In this document: positions 1-8,007 of the stretch, one piece after another
How positions within the stretch are numbered: the first letter of the stretch is position 1
How the letters are laid out: each line of letters opens with the position of its first letter
DNA from: Pseudomonas rhodesiae
GTDB lineage: Bacteria; Pseudomonadota; Gammaproteobacteria; Pseudomonadales; Pseudomonadaceae
Direction: 5' to 3'
Assembly (NCBI RefSeq): GCF_007858255.1
Contig: NZ_VFEU01000001.1
Span: forward strand, 62,001-126,000
DNA length: 64,000 nt
Notes under the pieces: generated by a model
What the model was told of the DNA's origin: nothing
Databases searched by the model: none
What the model saw: only the letters and a program-made list of their open reading frames with translations
Position numbers and translations under genes: made by a program

Positions 1-513
1 GTGGATAAAATCATCTGGTTGCCGGACGGCCTGTTCAACGACGAAACCGATGGCCATGTGGATAACTTTTGCTGCTACGTGCGCCCGGGCGAAGTATTGC
101 TGGCCTGGACCGATGACCCACAAGACCCGAATTACGCGCGCTGCCATGCCGCCATGGACGTCCTGCAACGCAGCACCGATGCCCAGGGCCGCTCGTTTAC
201 AGTGCACAAAATGCCGATTCCGGGGCCCTTGTATGCCACCGAAGAAGAGTGCGCCGGGGTCGACCCGGTGGACGGTTCCCAGGAGCGTAATCCGACCGTG
301 CGGTTGGCGGGTTCCTACGTCAACTTCCTGATCGTCAACGGCGGCATCATCGCGCCGAGCTTCGACGATCCGCTCGACCTTGAAGCCAAGCGCATCCTGC
401 AGGACCTGTTCCCGCAACATGAAGTGGTGATGGTGCCGGGTCGTGAATTGTTACTGGGGGGCGGCAATATTCACTGCCTGACTCAACAGCAGCCTGCGCC
501 GCATAAAAACTGA
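1..513 (+). CDS. aguA: Agmatine deiminase, C-terminal part (cut by window start)
   Basis: Agmatine deiminase hydrolyses agmatine to N-carbamoylputrescine and ammonia in the cytoplasm, in the arginine decarboxylase route to putrescine. About 170 residues are visible against roughly 365 for the family, so the N-terminal half lies outside the window and the GTG at base 1 is an internal valine codon. The segment [10 protein letters not shown] near residue 13 carries the acidic and histidine residues of the guanidine-binding site. [13 protein letters not shown] at the C-terminus carries the nucleophilic cysteine (residue 159 of this fragment). Both are typical of the peptidyl-arginine deiminase fold. 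A strong intrinsic terminator follows. The partner gene aguB would be expected upstream and cannot be seen. Confidence 0.93.
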   Translation: MDKIIWLPDGLFNDETDGHVDNFCCYVRPGEVLLAWTDDPQDPNYARCHAAMDVLQRSTDAQGRSFTVHKMPIPGPLYATEEECAGVDPVDGSQERNPTVRLAGSYVNFLIVNGGIIAPSFDDPLDLEAKRILQDLFPQHEVVMVPGRELLLGGGNIHCLTQQQPAPHKN

Positions 514-573
514 GTGCGGTTGTAACAGCGCTTTAACGACGACCTGGCGCTACGCGCCTCCAGCTTCCAAGGC

Positions 574-608
574 AAGCCCGCGGCCCTACTAGCCCGCGGG
601 CTTTTTTG
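574..608 (+). terminator. Intrinsic terminator after aguA
   Basis: A GC-rich hairpin (AAGCCCGCGG pairing with CCGCGGGCTT) is followed by a run of six T residues, about 60 bases after the aguA stop codon. Confidence 0.85.
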
Positions 609-750
609 CGCGCGCAGGCCCCTGAACCTGGCGCATTGGCATAGCTCTTGTATCGGTTTTGCCATAGCAGTGGCCCAAGGTGATGACTGCGCAGTTCTGT
701 CATAAACCTTGAGTAAGTTAGCCGCTCACGCAGTCGGAGAGAGCGCTGAA

Positions 751-963
751 ATGAACGTCGAAATCAACCCCATGCGCGCGCGCCCGCTTCATCCTTCACG
801 GGTCGACAGTGACGCCATCCATGCCCTGGCGCTCTGGTTGAAGGAAAACAGCGCGCGGCAGGTCAGGCAACCTGACCTGCGCAGTGTATTGAGTGAACGC
901 TACCCGCAGGGGTTGTTCAGTGAGGATGAAGTGCACGCGCTGTGCGAGGTGATGCGCAATTAG
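751..963 (+). CDS. Small conserved hypothetical protein (70 aa)
   Basis: The function is not recognised. The reading frame is open from a TTG at 709, but the ATG at 751 is preferred because GGAGAG lies about 9 bases upstream of it. The product is a soluble 70-residue protein with no signal peptide or membrane segment. Its middle and C-terminal parts look helical, with LALWLKENSARQVRQPDLRSVL followed by an acidic tail, which loosely suggests a small helical or winged-helix-like fold; that is only an impression. It stands alone between two terminators, so it is probably monocistronic. Base composition is like that of its neighbours. I am fairly confident the gene is real because of the ribosome site and coding bias, but not of any role. 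Confidence 0.6.
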   Translation: MNVEINPMRARPLHPSRVDSDAIHALALWLKENSARQVRQPDLRSVLSERYPQGLFSEDEVHALCEVMRN

Positions 964-1103
964 TTGTCGTTTTTAGACATGTCATCAGCATCTCCTTAGA
1001 ATTATTTCGCCTAAATACAGACGATTCGCGAAATTGACACATAGTTCAACGCGCGACTAGGATTGCGCCCAACGCCTGTGGCTAACCGCCATGACTCTTC
1101 CAA

Positions 1104-1151
1104 TAAAAAAAGGCCCGCGGCATGTTCAGTCGTCCGCGGGCTTTCTTTTTT
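1104..1151. terminator. Probable bidirectional terminator upstream of the porin gene
   Basis: A run of seven A residues, the arms GCCCGCGG and CCGCGGGC, and a T-rich tract form a symmetrical hairpin that could stop transcription from either side. It ends about 80 bases before the porin start. Confidence 0.75.
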
Positions 1152-1232
1152 CCGAAAAAAGTCGATATCAGAAAGCGACATGGAGCCTGGTATCACAGCG
1201 CGTACTCAACCCGTAATAAGGAATACAAGAAC

Positions 1233-2518
1233 ATGTTGAAGCAACGGATGAGTCTGATCGCTCTGGGGATTTTGAGCGCATCGACAGCAATGGCCAACGA
1301 CCAGGACCAATCCAAGGGTTTTGTCGAAGACAGCCACCTGAATATCGCCGCACGTAACGCCTACATCAGCCGTGACTACAAAAACGGCAAGCAAGACAAA
1401 GCCGAGTGGGGCCAGGGTTTCATCGGTAAATTCGAGTCCGGCTTCACCCAGGGCACCGTCGGTGTGGGTGTGGACGTGATCGGTCAGTACGCTATTCGTT
1501 TGGACGGCGGTAAAGGCCGCAGCGGCGCTGGCGGCATCGACTTCTTTAAGCAGGGCGATAGCGGCTCGGCCGCAGACGACCTGGCCAAAGGCGGCGCTGC
1601 CGTGAAGTTCCGGGTGTCCAACACCGTGCTCAAATACGGTGATCAGTTCCCTAACGTCCCGGTTCTGGCCTACGACAACTCCCGCCTGTTGTCCGAAACC
1701 TATACCGGCACCTCGATCGTTTCCAAAGAGATCGAAGGCCTGCAACTGGACGCCGGTCATTTCACCAAGGAAGCACGCAAGAGTGCTGAAGGTACCGACA
1801 GCGGTAACCTCAAGAGCATCAACTACCTCGGTGGTAGCTATAAATTCACCGAAAGCCTGTCCGCCGCTCTGTACGCGTCCGATATGGAAGACGTGCTGAA
1901 GAAGCAATACGTCAACGTCAACTACGTGCTGGCCCTGCCAGAAAAACAGTCGCTGACCTTTGACTTCAACGGCTACAAAACCAAGTTGGACAAGAGCTTC
2001 GCCCTGCAAAACCAAGGTGACGAAGACGCTCGCGACAACAAGATCTGGAGCCTGGGCGCTACCTGGGCCGTTGGTCCGCACAGCTTCACCGTCGCTCACC
2101 AGCGTAGCACTGGCGACACTGGCTACCTGTACGGCGGCTACCGCAACGATGGCGGCATCGGTGACGGCGGCAACACCATCCTGCTGGCCAACTCCTACTG
2201 GTCCGACTTCAACGGCAAGGACGAGCGCTCCTGGCAGGTCGGTTACGGCCTGGACTTCAGCACCTTCGGCGTGCCGGCCTGACCTACAACGTGGCCTACG
2301 TGCGCGGCACCAACATCGACGACGGCTCCAACCGTGGCGATGGCACCGAGCGGGAAATCTTCAACCAGTTCAAGTACGTCGTTCAGAGCGGCCCGGCCAA
2401 AGACCTGAGCCTGCGCGCTCGTGCGTCCTGGTTGCGCGTCTCCAACAACGCCAGCAACTACAACGTGGGCGGTAACGAACTGCGTCTGTTCGCTGACTAC
2501 CCAATCAACGTGTTCTGA
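1233..2518 (+). pseudogene. OprD-family outer membrane porin, broken by a one-base frameshift
   Basis: OprD-family porins are outer membrane beta-barrels that take up amino acids, peptides or small organic acids. The ATG at 1233 follows an AAGGA-type ribosome site and starts a signal peptide (MLKQRMSLIALGILSASTAMA), then the family N-terminus GFVEDSHLNIAARNAYISRD. The frame runs to a TGA at 2280-2282, in the middle of the conserved segment that should read FGVPGLTYNVAYVRG. Its continuation, from GLTYNVAYVRG to the C-terminal LRLFADYPINVF, is in the next frame and ends at 2518. The pattern fits loss of one G from a CCGGGC run at about 2275-2279. Both halves are otherwise intact, giving a protein of about 427 residues of normal length, ending in phenylalanine as outer membrane barrels do. 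Among OprD proteins it most resembles the OprE/OprQ branch, but substrate cannot be assigned. A sequencing or assembly error is as likely as a true mutation. Confidence 0.85.
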
Positions 2519-2550
2519 TTGACCGCACGTTGCGCCTGATGTCAGGCGTT

Positions 2551-2581
2551 AAAAAACCCCGACTGGTTCGGGGTTTTTTTA
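2551..2581. terminator. Intrinsic terminator between the convergent porin and M48 genes
   Basis: AAAAAACCCC, a short loop containing GACTGGTTC, then GGGGTTTTTTT. The tracts on both sides make it usable by both converging genes. Confidence 0.9.
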
Positions 2582-2591
2582 TAAGCGCCGA

Positions 2592-4721
2592 TCAGTCCTG
2601 ACGGCTTTGCAAGATGCTGCGCGCCAGCGACGCGTTCACGTAATCGGTTATCAGCGACAGCCCTTCGTAAGGCGCGATCTTTCGGTTATCGATGCACAAC
2701 TGCGCCATCTGCAACACCACCAGGCGCTTCTTCTTATTGAGCCGCACCCCTGGCACGCCGAACGCCGTTTTGCGCAGTTCGGGCAGCGGTGCTTCGTCCG
2801 TCAGTTCAAGCGTGAGCCAGATGCCTTGGATCGGTTGCAGCGACACATTGGCGATATGCTCAATCGGCAGCGGTTGCGCCAGGTTGGCAAACACAAAATG
2901 CTCCGGCGTGAGCCGCAGCGCGATCTGCGGCGCGCGTTTGTAACGGCGCACGCCCAGCCACACAAAGATCAGCGCAATGCTGGCGATGGCCGCGCCGGCA
3001 CCGAAGGTCGACAGCGGCGTGCCTTTCACGCGCGATGGATCGAGCCAAGGCAGGCTCATGATCAGCAGCCCGAGCACCACAAACGGCACCGCCAGTACCG
3101 CCGTGACCAGGGCGCGCCGCCGGCCACCTTCGTGTAAAGCATGTTCGCCCTGAGCGGAAGCGGCCAGCGTTTCCAGCAGTTCGGTTTGTGCCTCGTCTTC
3201 GGCGACGACGGCCTGGATCAAGTCGTCGGACAGCTGTTCGCTAAGCGCTGACACCGAACTGAAAAAAACCACCAACTGCGCCTGCGCCGCCTCGACATCC
3301 ACCGCGCGGGTAGCGTTGCGCGTGGCATCATCCAGCGACGCGTTCAGGGCTTGCAGGCGTTCGCCGTTGGAAGGGTGTGAGTCGGTCGGGTGTGGTTGGT
3401 GAATGTCCAGTGCGTCAGGTGGCAGTTGCAAGGCTTGTTCGCGTAATGCAATCAGCACACCCTGGGTCAGGTCTGCGGTCGACGCCGTCTCGCACAGCGT
3501 GATCAACGCGTCCTCTAGGTGCGGTTGCAACACCGAAACGCGCAGCAAGGCCGAGGCTGCTGCCCCATTACCGGCCAACCGCGCGCCGGCGGCATCGGCC
3601 AGCAGTTCGCGCTCGCGACTCCAGTGGTTCACCGCGTGGTCGAAGCGCTGTATGAAAAACACTCCGAACAGAAATGATGGACGCATCAGCCAACCTTGGA
3701 TCAGATCGCTGGCCAGCAATGTCTCTTGCAGCGCCTCCAGGCTGCGATTGACCCCATCGTAGATCGGCAAAAAGCGCAGGCTGTACTCTGTGTCCTGCCC
3801 GACAAAGTGCGCCAGCTCATGGCCAATCACGGCATTGATTTCCGCCGGATTCAGCAGCCCCAGATACGGCAACGGCACATGCAACGTCCGCCCATGCAGC
3901 GAGGTGTGCGCCGGCAGCAATGTGGCGTCGCTGGACGTGACGTAAAAGCCTTGGGCCAAGCTCACCACGATATGGTCGGGCGGCAAAGCACCGAGCCGAC
4001 CCGCCAATTCACTCACCTGGCGCCATAAGCCCGGAGCCTGTACGGGCGTGACTTCCCGCGCGAAAATCTCCATGGGCGCTGGCGTGAACATCGCCAGCAT
4101 GTGGCGCAATTGCCGCAGCAGCAGCCAGATGGAATACAGGCAAAACGCCGCAACCACCCCCAGCACCGCCATCAGCTTGACTTCGCCACTGCCCAACCGG
4201 CCTACATGCCACATCCCCAAACCTTCGAAACACAAGGCCAGCGCCACCGCCGCCGCCATCGCCACCACATGGCTCACCAGCCCATAAGGCAACAACCGAC
4301 TGCCTTGGGTGAACACACGTAGTAATGTTTCTCGCGATTGCAACGCCTGTCGCCCCGCCCAGTGCGTCCCGGCCAACGCCGCCAGGCCGATCACCGCCGC
4401 CAGCAAACCGAACCCCACCACCCACGGCGCGAACCCGCGCATTGCCCGATTCACCTGATGAGCCGTGGGTAACTCCGCCTCGATCTTTTCCAGACGTGAG
4501 AGCGCCAACTGCACGCTGATCTTCTCATTCGGCAGATCGACACTGGCCATAGGGTTCCTCGCCGCCAGCGCCCGCAGTTGTTGTTTCGCGATGCTCACAT
4601 TGCTGTGGTAATCGATCATCGCATTGCTCATCTCCTCCGCACGCTGCCGCTCCCAGTTACCCAGGGCAGCCAACAGCAGCGGGAAAATCACCAAAAGGGC
4701 GACGAGTTTTAGAGCGTTCAT
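2592..4721 (-). CDS. M48 family zinc metallopeptidase, integral membrane
   Basis: A 709-residue membrane protein with the zinc motif HELAH at residues 301-305 and a downstream RELLAD (Glu372 is the likely third ligand), the layout of M48 peptidases such as HtpX and Oma1-like proteins. One hydrophobic segment lies at the N-terminus (about 5-22), three more precede the catalytic domain (about 98-120, 147-170, 183-203), and two lie near 530-555 and 570-590. A soluble C-terminal region of about 110 residues follows. The protein is more than twice the length of HtpX, so it belongs to a larger M48 group. Its likely role is proteolysis of membrane or membrane-near substrates; the targets are unknown. 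It is monocistronic and convergent with the porin gene across a shared terminator. Confidence 0.85.
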   Translation of the reverse strand: MNALKLVALLVIFPLLLAALGNWERQRAEEMSNAMIDYHSNVSIAKQQLRALAARNPMASVDLPNEKISVQLALSRLEKIEAELPTAHQVNRAMRGFAPWVVGFGLLAAVIGLAALAGTHWAGRQALQSRETLLRVFTQGSRLLPYGLVSHVVAMAAAVALALCFEGLGMWHVGRLGSGEVKLMAVLGVVAAFCLYSIWLLLRQLRHMLAMFTPAPMEIFAREVTPVQAPGLWRQVSELAGRLGALPPDHIVVSLAQGFYVTSSDATLLPAHTSLHGRTLHVPLPYLGLLNPAEINAVIGHELAHFVGQDTEYSLRFLPIYDGVNRSLEALQETLLASDLIQGWLMRPSFLFGVFFIQRFDHAVNHWSRERELLADAAGARLAGNGAAASALLRVSVLQPHLEDALITLCETASTADLTQGVLIALREQALQLPPDALDIHQPHPTDSHPSNGERLQALNASLDDATRNATRAVDVEAAQAQLVVFFSSVSALSEQLSDDLIQAVVAEDEAQTELLETLAASAQGEHALHEGGRRRALVTAVLAVPFVVLGLLIMSLPWLDPSRVKGTPLSTFGAGAAIASIALIFVWLGVRRYKRAPQIALRLTPEHFVFANLAQPLPIEHIANVSLQPIQGIWLTLELTDEAPLPELRKTAFGVPGVRLNKKKRLVVLQMAQLCIDNRKIAPYEGLSLITDYVNASLARSILQSRQD

Positions 4722-4904
4722 GGGAATCCGTTCGTGACGCTGGGGGATGTTGGTTATACCGAAAAGGGTTGGGGGTGGGCAAAGTGCTTTTGGCGGTCAC
4801 CTCGCTGACCTGGGCCCTCATGCATATCGATCAGCAGCCCCCACGGCCGGATATCTGAAAACACAGGAATTGCCAAACGCCAACGGACTTCCTCTTCATT
4901 TCTC

Positions 4905-5264
4905 TTAGTCGAAATTGCGCGAATTATTGATGCTGTAACCGGTGCTATCCGCAGGCAGCTTCTTCTTGGCGAATCCGTTGATAACGATGTAAAGCAATGG
5001 GCCAATCGATACGAAGACTGCCGTTATTAGAAAGTAAGGCACAAGAGAGACCGCAGATCGGCCTTTGGAACGAGCGTCTCGATACATCCAGATGCAGGCG
5101 AGGACGCCGAGCAGGTAAAGGTCAATAACTACTTGGGCAGTGTCCGGGCTGGATATTAACTCCCGGCCGAAGTCGATCAGCGATTGATCGGCAACGAACA
5201 TAGTACCCGCTGTATACATTGAAAAAATCACCAACGTGGAAAGCGAGAGGTAGGGTCTGTTCAT
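4905..5264 (-). CDS. Small membrane protein, DUF2834-like
   Basis: A 119-residue protein with three hydrophobic segments (about 6-25, 43-61 and 72-95). The central part, with an aspartate-rich start to the second helix, CIWMYRDARSKG in the loop, and a third helix ending in PLLYIVIN, resembles DUF2834-type small inner membrane proteins. No biochemical role is known for these. The ATG at 5264 follows an AGGAGG ribosome site, so the start is secure. The gene is divergent from the XRE regulator at 5332, with only 67 bases between the two starts, so the regulator may control it; that is inference. The 180 bases between its stop and the M48 gene hold no recognisable feature. Confidence 0.65.
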   Translation of the reverse strand: MNRPYLSLSTLVIFSMYTAGTMFVADQSLIDFGRELISSPDTAQVVIDLYLLGVLACIWMYRDARSKGRSAVSLVPYFLITAVFVSIGPLLYIVINGFAKKKLPADSTGYSINNSRNFD

Positions 5265-5331
5265 TTGTCCTCCTTGAGCAATAAGCGATGATCAACGCTG
5301 ACAAGGTAGTGATATTGTCACGACGAGATCA

Positions 5332-6189
5332 ATGACCTCACAGGTCATGGACTCAGCCAATTCGCGCCGTCAGAGTCGAACAATGAGCCCCCGATCTTTT
5401 TCTCGAACGACACCCTCCATCACCGCAAGTGAGCAGTTGCGGCAACTGCGACGTCAGGCAAAATTGAGCCAACTCGACCTCGCCTTGATGTCGGGTATTT
5501 CTCAGCGACATCTCAGTTGCATCGAGACAGGGCGCGCCAAGCCAAGCCCCGGCACCCTGCATAACCTACTTATGGCACTCAATGCGCCTCTAGAGCTCTG
5601 CAACAGTGTCTTTCTCGCCAGTGGTTACGCACCGCGCTACGAAGCGACACCTCTTTCCTCGCCAAGCATGGAGGCCGTTCGTGACGCTATTACTCATCTC
5701 CTTCATGCCAACAACCCCGCACCAGCGATTGTCTTGGGGAGTCAGTGGGAGATATTGGCCGCCAACGCCAGCGCTGGAGTGTTGTTCGAACTGGTCGGTC
5801 TGAGTACCGATGCGGCGATTGGCCTAAATCTTTTGGTAACGCTGCTGGAGCCTGGAGGGTTGGGCGATCATCTGAGCAATGCCGAGGAAATCAGATTGAT
5901 TGCCTGGCAAAGGGCCGCTAGAGAGGCCCTGAGCAACCCAGGGCTCGCGACGCTTCTGAAAAGCCTCCCCGCGCCTCAAGAGGCTTCCACGTTGGCAAAC
6001 GAACCGCCTCCGTTAGTGCTGACACGGATCGACTCAAGGCACGGGGAACTGAAATTCATGTCAACTTTCACAACATTTGGCATGCCTCTCGACATTACTA
6101 TGGAGTCGCTGCGTATTGAGCATCTGATTCCTGCTGATGCGAGAACCTGGGAAGTCATGGGCCGAGCCTATGAGCAATTGAAACGCTGA
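5332..6189 (+). CDS. XRE-family transcriptional regulator with MmyB-like domain
   Basis: A 285-residue DNA-binding regulator. An N-terminal Cro/C1-type helix-turn-helix occupies about residues 34-90 (LRQLRRQAKLSQLDLALMSG, then SQRHLSCIETGRAKPS). A C-terminal domain of about 170 residues follows, with the MmyB pattern: the AIVLGSQWEILAAN strand, the NLLVTLLEPGGL segment, and TFGMPLDITMESLRIEHLIPAD near the end. MmyB-type domains are PAS-like and bind lipidic or other small ligands; many of these regulators control a divergently transcribed neighbour. Here the divergent gene encodes a small membrane protein rather than the dehydrogenase or oxidoreductase more usual in such pairs. The start is uncertain: ATGs at 5332, 5347 and 5383 are all possible and none has a strong ribosome site. 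Confidence 0.8.
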   Translation: MTSQVMDSANSRRQSRTMSPRSFSRTTPSITASEQLRQLRRQAKLSQLDLALMSGISQRHLSCIETGRAKPSPGTLHNLLMALNAPLELCNSVFLASGYAPRYEATPLSSPSMEAVRDAITHLLHANNPAPAIVLGSQWEILAANASAGVLFELVGLSTDAAIGLNLLVTLLEPGGLGDHLSNAEEIRLIAWQRAAREALSNPGLATLLKSLPAPQEASTLANEPPPLVLTRIDSRHGELKFMSTFTTFGMPLDITMESLRIEHLIPADARTWEVMGRAYEQLKR

Positions 6190-6954
6190 TGCCCCTTATC
6201 TTCGGTTAAATACATTCATAGGGGTTGTTCGCCAGACGCTTAGTGCGCCAGTTAAAGCGGGCGGAGGATGAAGTACCACTGATGCGCCGCATTCCCATTG
6301 TTTTACTCGGACTCATGACCTTCACCTACTGATCAGCGGGGAGCGTAACCATATTCCAGTTTACGCTGGACAATCTGTTTTCCACCGTGGCGATGCCTGT
6401 CGCGCCTTGGTCAACTTGCTGACGCAGATCCGGTGTATTCCAGCAGCGTCGGCCGATCAATTTGTCGTGCATCGTTAACTCTTGATGCGCGCACCAATGT
6501 CACCAGCCACGCCGACATCCCTGCGCGGTGATGGGCGTGCTGGCCCACGAATCCCTTAACGTCCACAAAAAGCGGCTCAGTCACTGGCCCGCCCTGAAGG
6601 TAGCCATGGAAGAACCCAAGCCACCCGCCACCCGCAAGCACCGCAAGGTCAACGCGTTCAGCTTCGGCGAATTCGAGTCGCAGGCGGACGAGGAACACCA
6701 GCAGGCTCAGATCGGCGTGAACAAAGGCGTGGAAAATTCTGGTCGCTGTTCGTGAACATGCCGGGGGGGCTAGAATCGCTATCCTATCTTTAGCTATTTT
6801 TTGAGTATTCAGACTTTAGATGTGTCGCATTTTTCGCACTGTTGTCATATTAGAAAAAATTCTAGTCGGCTGTGTGATGGCGAGGGGGTAATAAATAGTC
6901 GATTATTCGAATGGAATATCAATTTTGGTATAAGTGCATGGAAGGAAGTTGGGT
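6190..6954. other. 765 bases with no recognised gene; composition changes within it
   Basis: The first part (to about 6770) is GC-rich with short open frames on both strands (for example 6528-6755 on plus) that match no family I recognise and lack good ribosome sites. They could be decayed coding remnants. From about 6780 the sequence becomes markedly AT-rich and leads into the immunity-like gene at 6955. Confidence 0.4.
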
Positions 6955-7281
6955 ATGGAAAAAAGCTACTATTTGAAAAATCTAATTATTGGGCTGGGAT
7001 TGTTTTCGATTTGCGCGTTCGCATTTAAATCAGATGCTAATGCAGTAATATTTTTTTTGATTTGTGGCATTAATGCATTTTTGTTTCCGTTTGCCAAGCG
7101 TCTAGTCGAAGACTTGGTGCTTCGTTATACATCTAAAGATTTTTGGAGGTCGGGTCCGTTAAGGACCGGTGCTGCAAATGGCGGGTATGCGCTTTTATAT
7201 GGCTTTTATTTTGCGCTGGCTGTTCCACTTAGTTTATTGTTTTTAATTGTGTTTTATATCAAGAAAAAGTCCGCCATATAG
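6955..7281 (+). CDS. Colicin E1-type (pore-forming bacteriocin) immunity protein, orphan
   Basis: A 108-residue, very hydrophobic protein with membrane segments at about 9-25, 31-50 and 79-102. It shares the landmarks of the colicin E1/microcin immunity family: YYLKN at residues 5-9, FPFAK followed by VED near 44-53, KDFW at 61-64, and an LYGFYFALAVPLSLL helix before a lysine-rich tail. Proteins of this family sit in the inner membrane and block the channel domain of colicin E1-, Ia- or pyocin S5-like toxins. The ATG at 6955 has GGAAG upstream and is preferred over the longer ATG at 6934. The gene is strongly AT-rich compared with its surroundings, which suggests acquisition by transfer. No bacteriocin gene is visible on either side. 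A perfect hairpin terminator overlaps its stop. The family call rests on remembered motifs, not a search. Confidence 0.72.
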   Translation: MEKSYYLKNLIIGLGLFSICAFAFKSDANAVIFFLICGINAFLFPFAKRLVEDLVLRYTSKDFWRSGPLRTGAANGGYALLYGFYFALAVPLSLLFLIVFYIKKKSAI

Positions 7282-7294
7282 GCGGACTTTTTTA
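7267..7294 (+). terminator. Intrinsic terminator of the immunity-like gene
   Basis: AAGTCCGCC, loop ATATA, GGCGGACTT, then six T residues. The upstream arm overlaps the last codons and the stop of the gene. Confidence 0.85.
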
Positions 7295-7490
7295 TGGAGC
7301 TGCTATGGGGTTTTTATTTTTCTCACTAATGCGTCATAAATCTGAGAGCCCGTGGTAGCGATCAAGCGCCAGAAATGCCCAGAGGATATGCTGCGATAAC
7401 CTCAAACACCTCACTAACTTGGGTTGTTGCTGCGACGCCAAGTGAAAACCGAGCCAGATCCCCTCTATTCTCCCGTCAGGTGCGCTTTCT

Positions 7491-7706
7491 GTGGTTGAGG
7501 CTACTCAAATAGTGCGTTTTCATCAGCTTGCGGACAGCGTGCGAGCTGATGTTTCGTCTGGTGGGGTCTTGGCTATAGGGTCTGTAGACCATGAGTCATA
7601 TGGGGAGACCGCGGGGATTTTGGAGACCGCGATTGAAATTGGAACTCAGCTTATCAAGCCACCATTGTCCCGGTGGCAGCGTATGAAAAACCGATTCAAA
7701 AAATGA
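7491..7706 (+). CDS. Hypothetical small protein, possibly a remnant
   Basis: A 71-residue open frame from a GTG with AGGTG about 8 bases upstream; the frame is open back to 7446 without an ATG. No family is recognised. The C-terminus is basic (RWQRMKNRFKK). It is followed by two direct copies of TGGACGTTTTG (about 7712-7733) and then by the terminator of the tRNA-Thr gene. It lies in the atypical stretch beside the tRNA 3' end, so it may be the broken end of a larger mobile gene. Evidence that it is expressed is weak. Confidence 0.3.
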   Translation: MVEATQIVRFHQLADSVRADVSSGGVLAIGSVDHESYGETAGILETAIEIGTQLIKPPLSRWQRMKNRFKK

Positions 7707-7781
7707 GTGTGGACGTTTTGTGGACGTTTTGACGAAAACGAGACATAGGATTTTCGCCGTTTCCCAAACCCCAGAAACCAC

Positions 7782-7807
7782 AAAGCCCCGCATTGCGGGG
7801 CTTTGAG
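7782..7807 (-). terminator. Intrinsic terminator of tRNA-Thr
   Basis: AAAGCCCCGC and GCGGGGCTTT form a perfect hairpin immediately beyond the 3' end of the tRNA on the minus strand. Confidence 0.8.
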
Positions 7808-7810
7808 ATA

Positions 7811-7886
<76 letters not shown>

Positions 7887-8007
7887 GTGTTAGGGCGACG
7901 ATTATAGCGATTGGCAAGGTTCTGTAAACCCCTGAAATCTGACTATTTTTGCGAAAACTCAAGTTTTCTCACATTGCCCTGCTTTTCTCTGTCCCTTCAG
8001 CAAAAAA

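Noticed and set aside
5372..5382. AGAGTCGAAC resembling part of the tRNA-Thr 3' half, a possible attachment site
   Set aside because: Only about nine bases match and they lie within the XRE regulator coding region; no longer duplicate of the tRNA end was found.
7282..7490. Search for a bacteriocin gene convergent with the immunity-like gene
   Set aside because: Both strands of the gap and of the GC-rich part upstream (6190-6780) were read; no frame resembles a channel-forming or receptor-binding domain.
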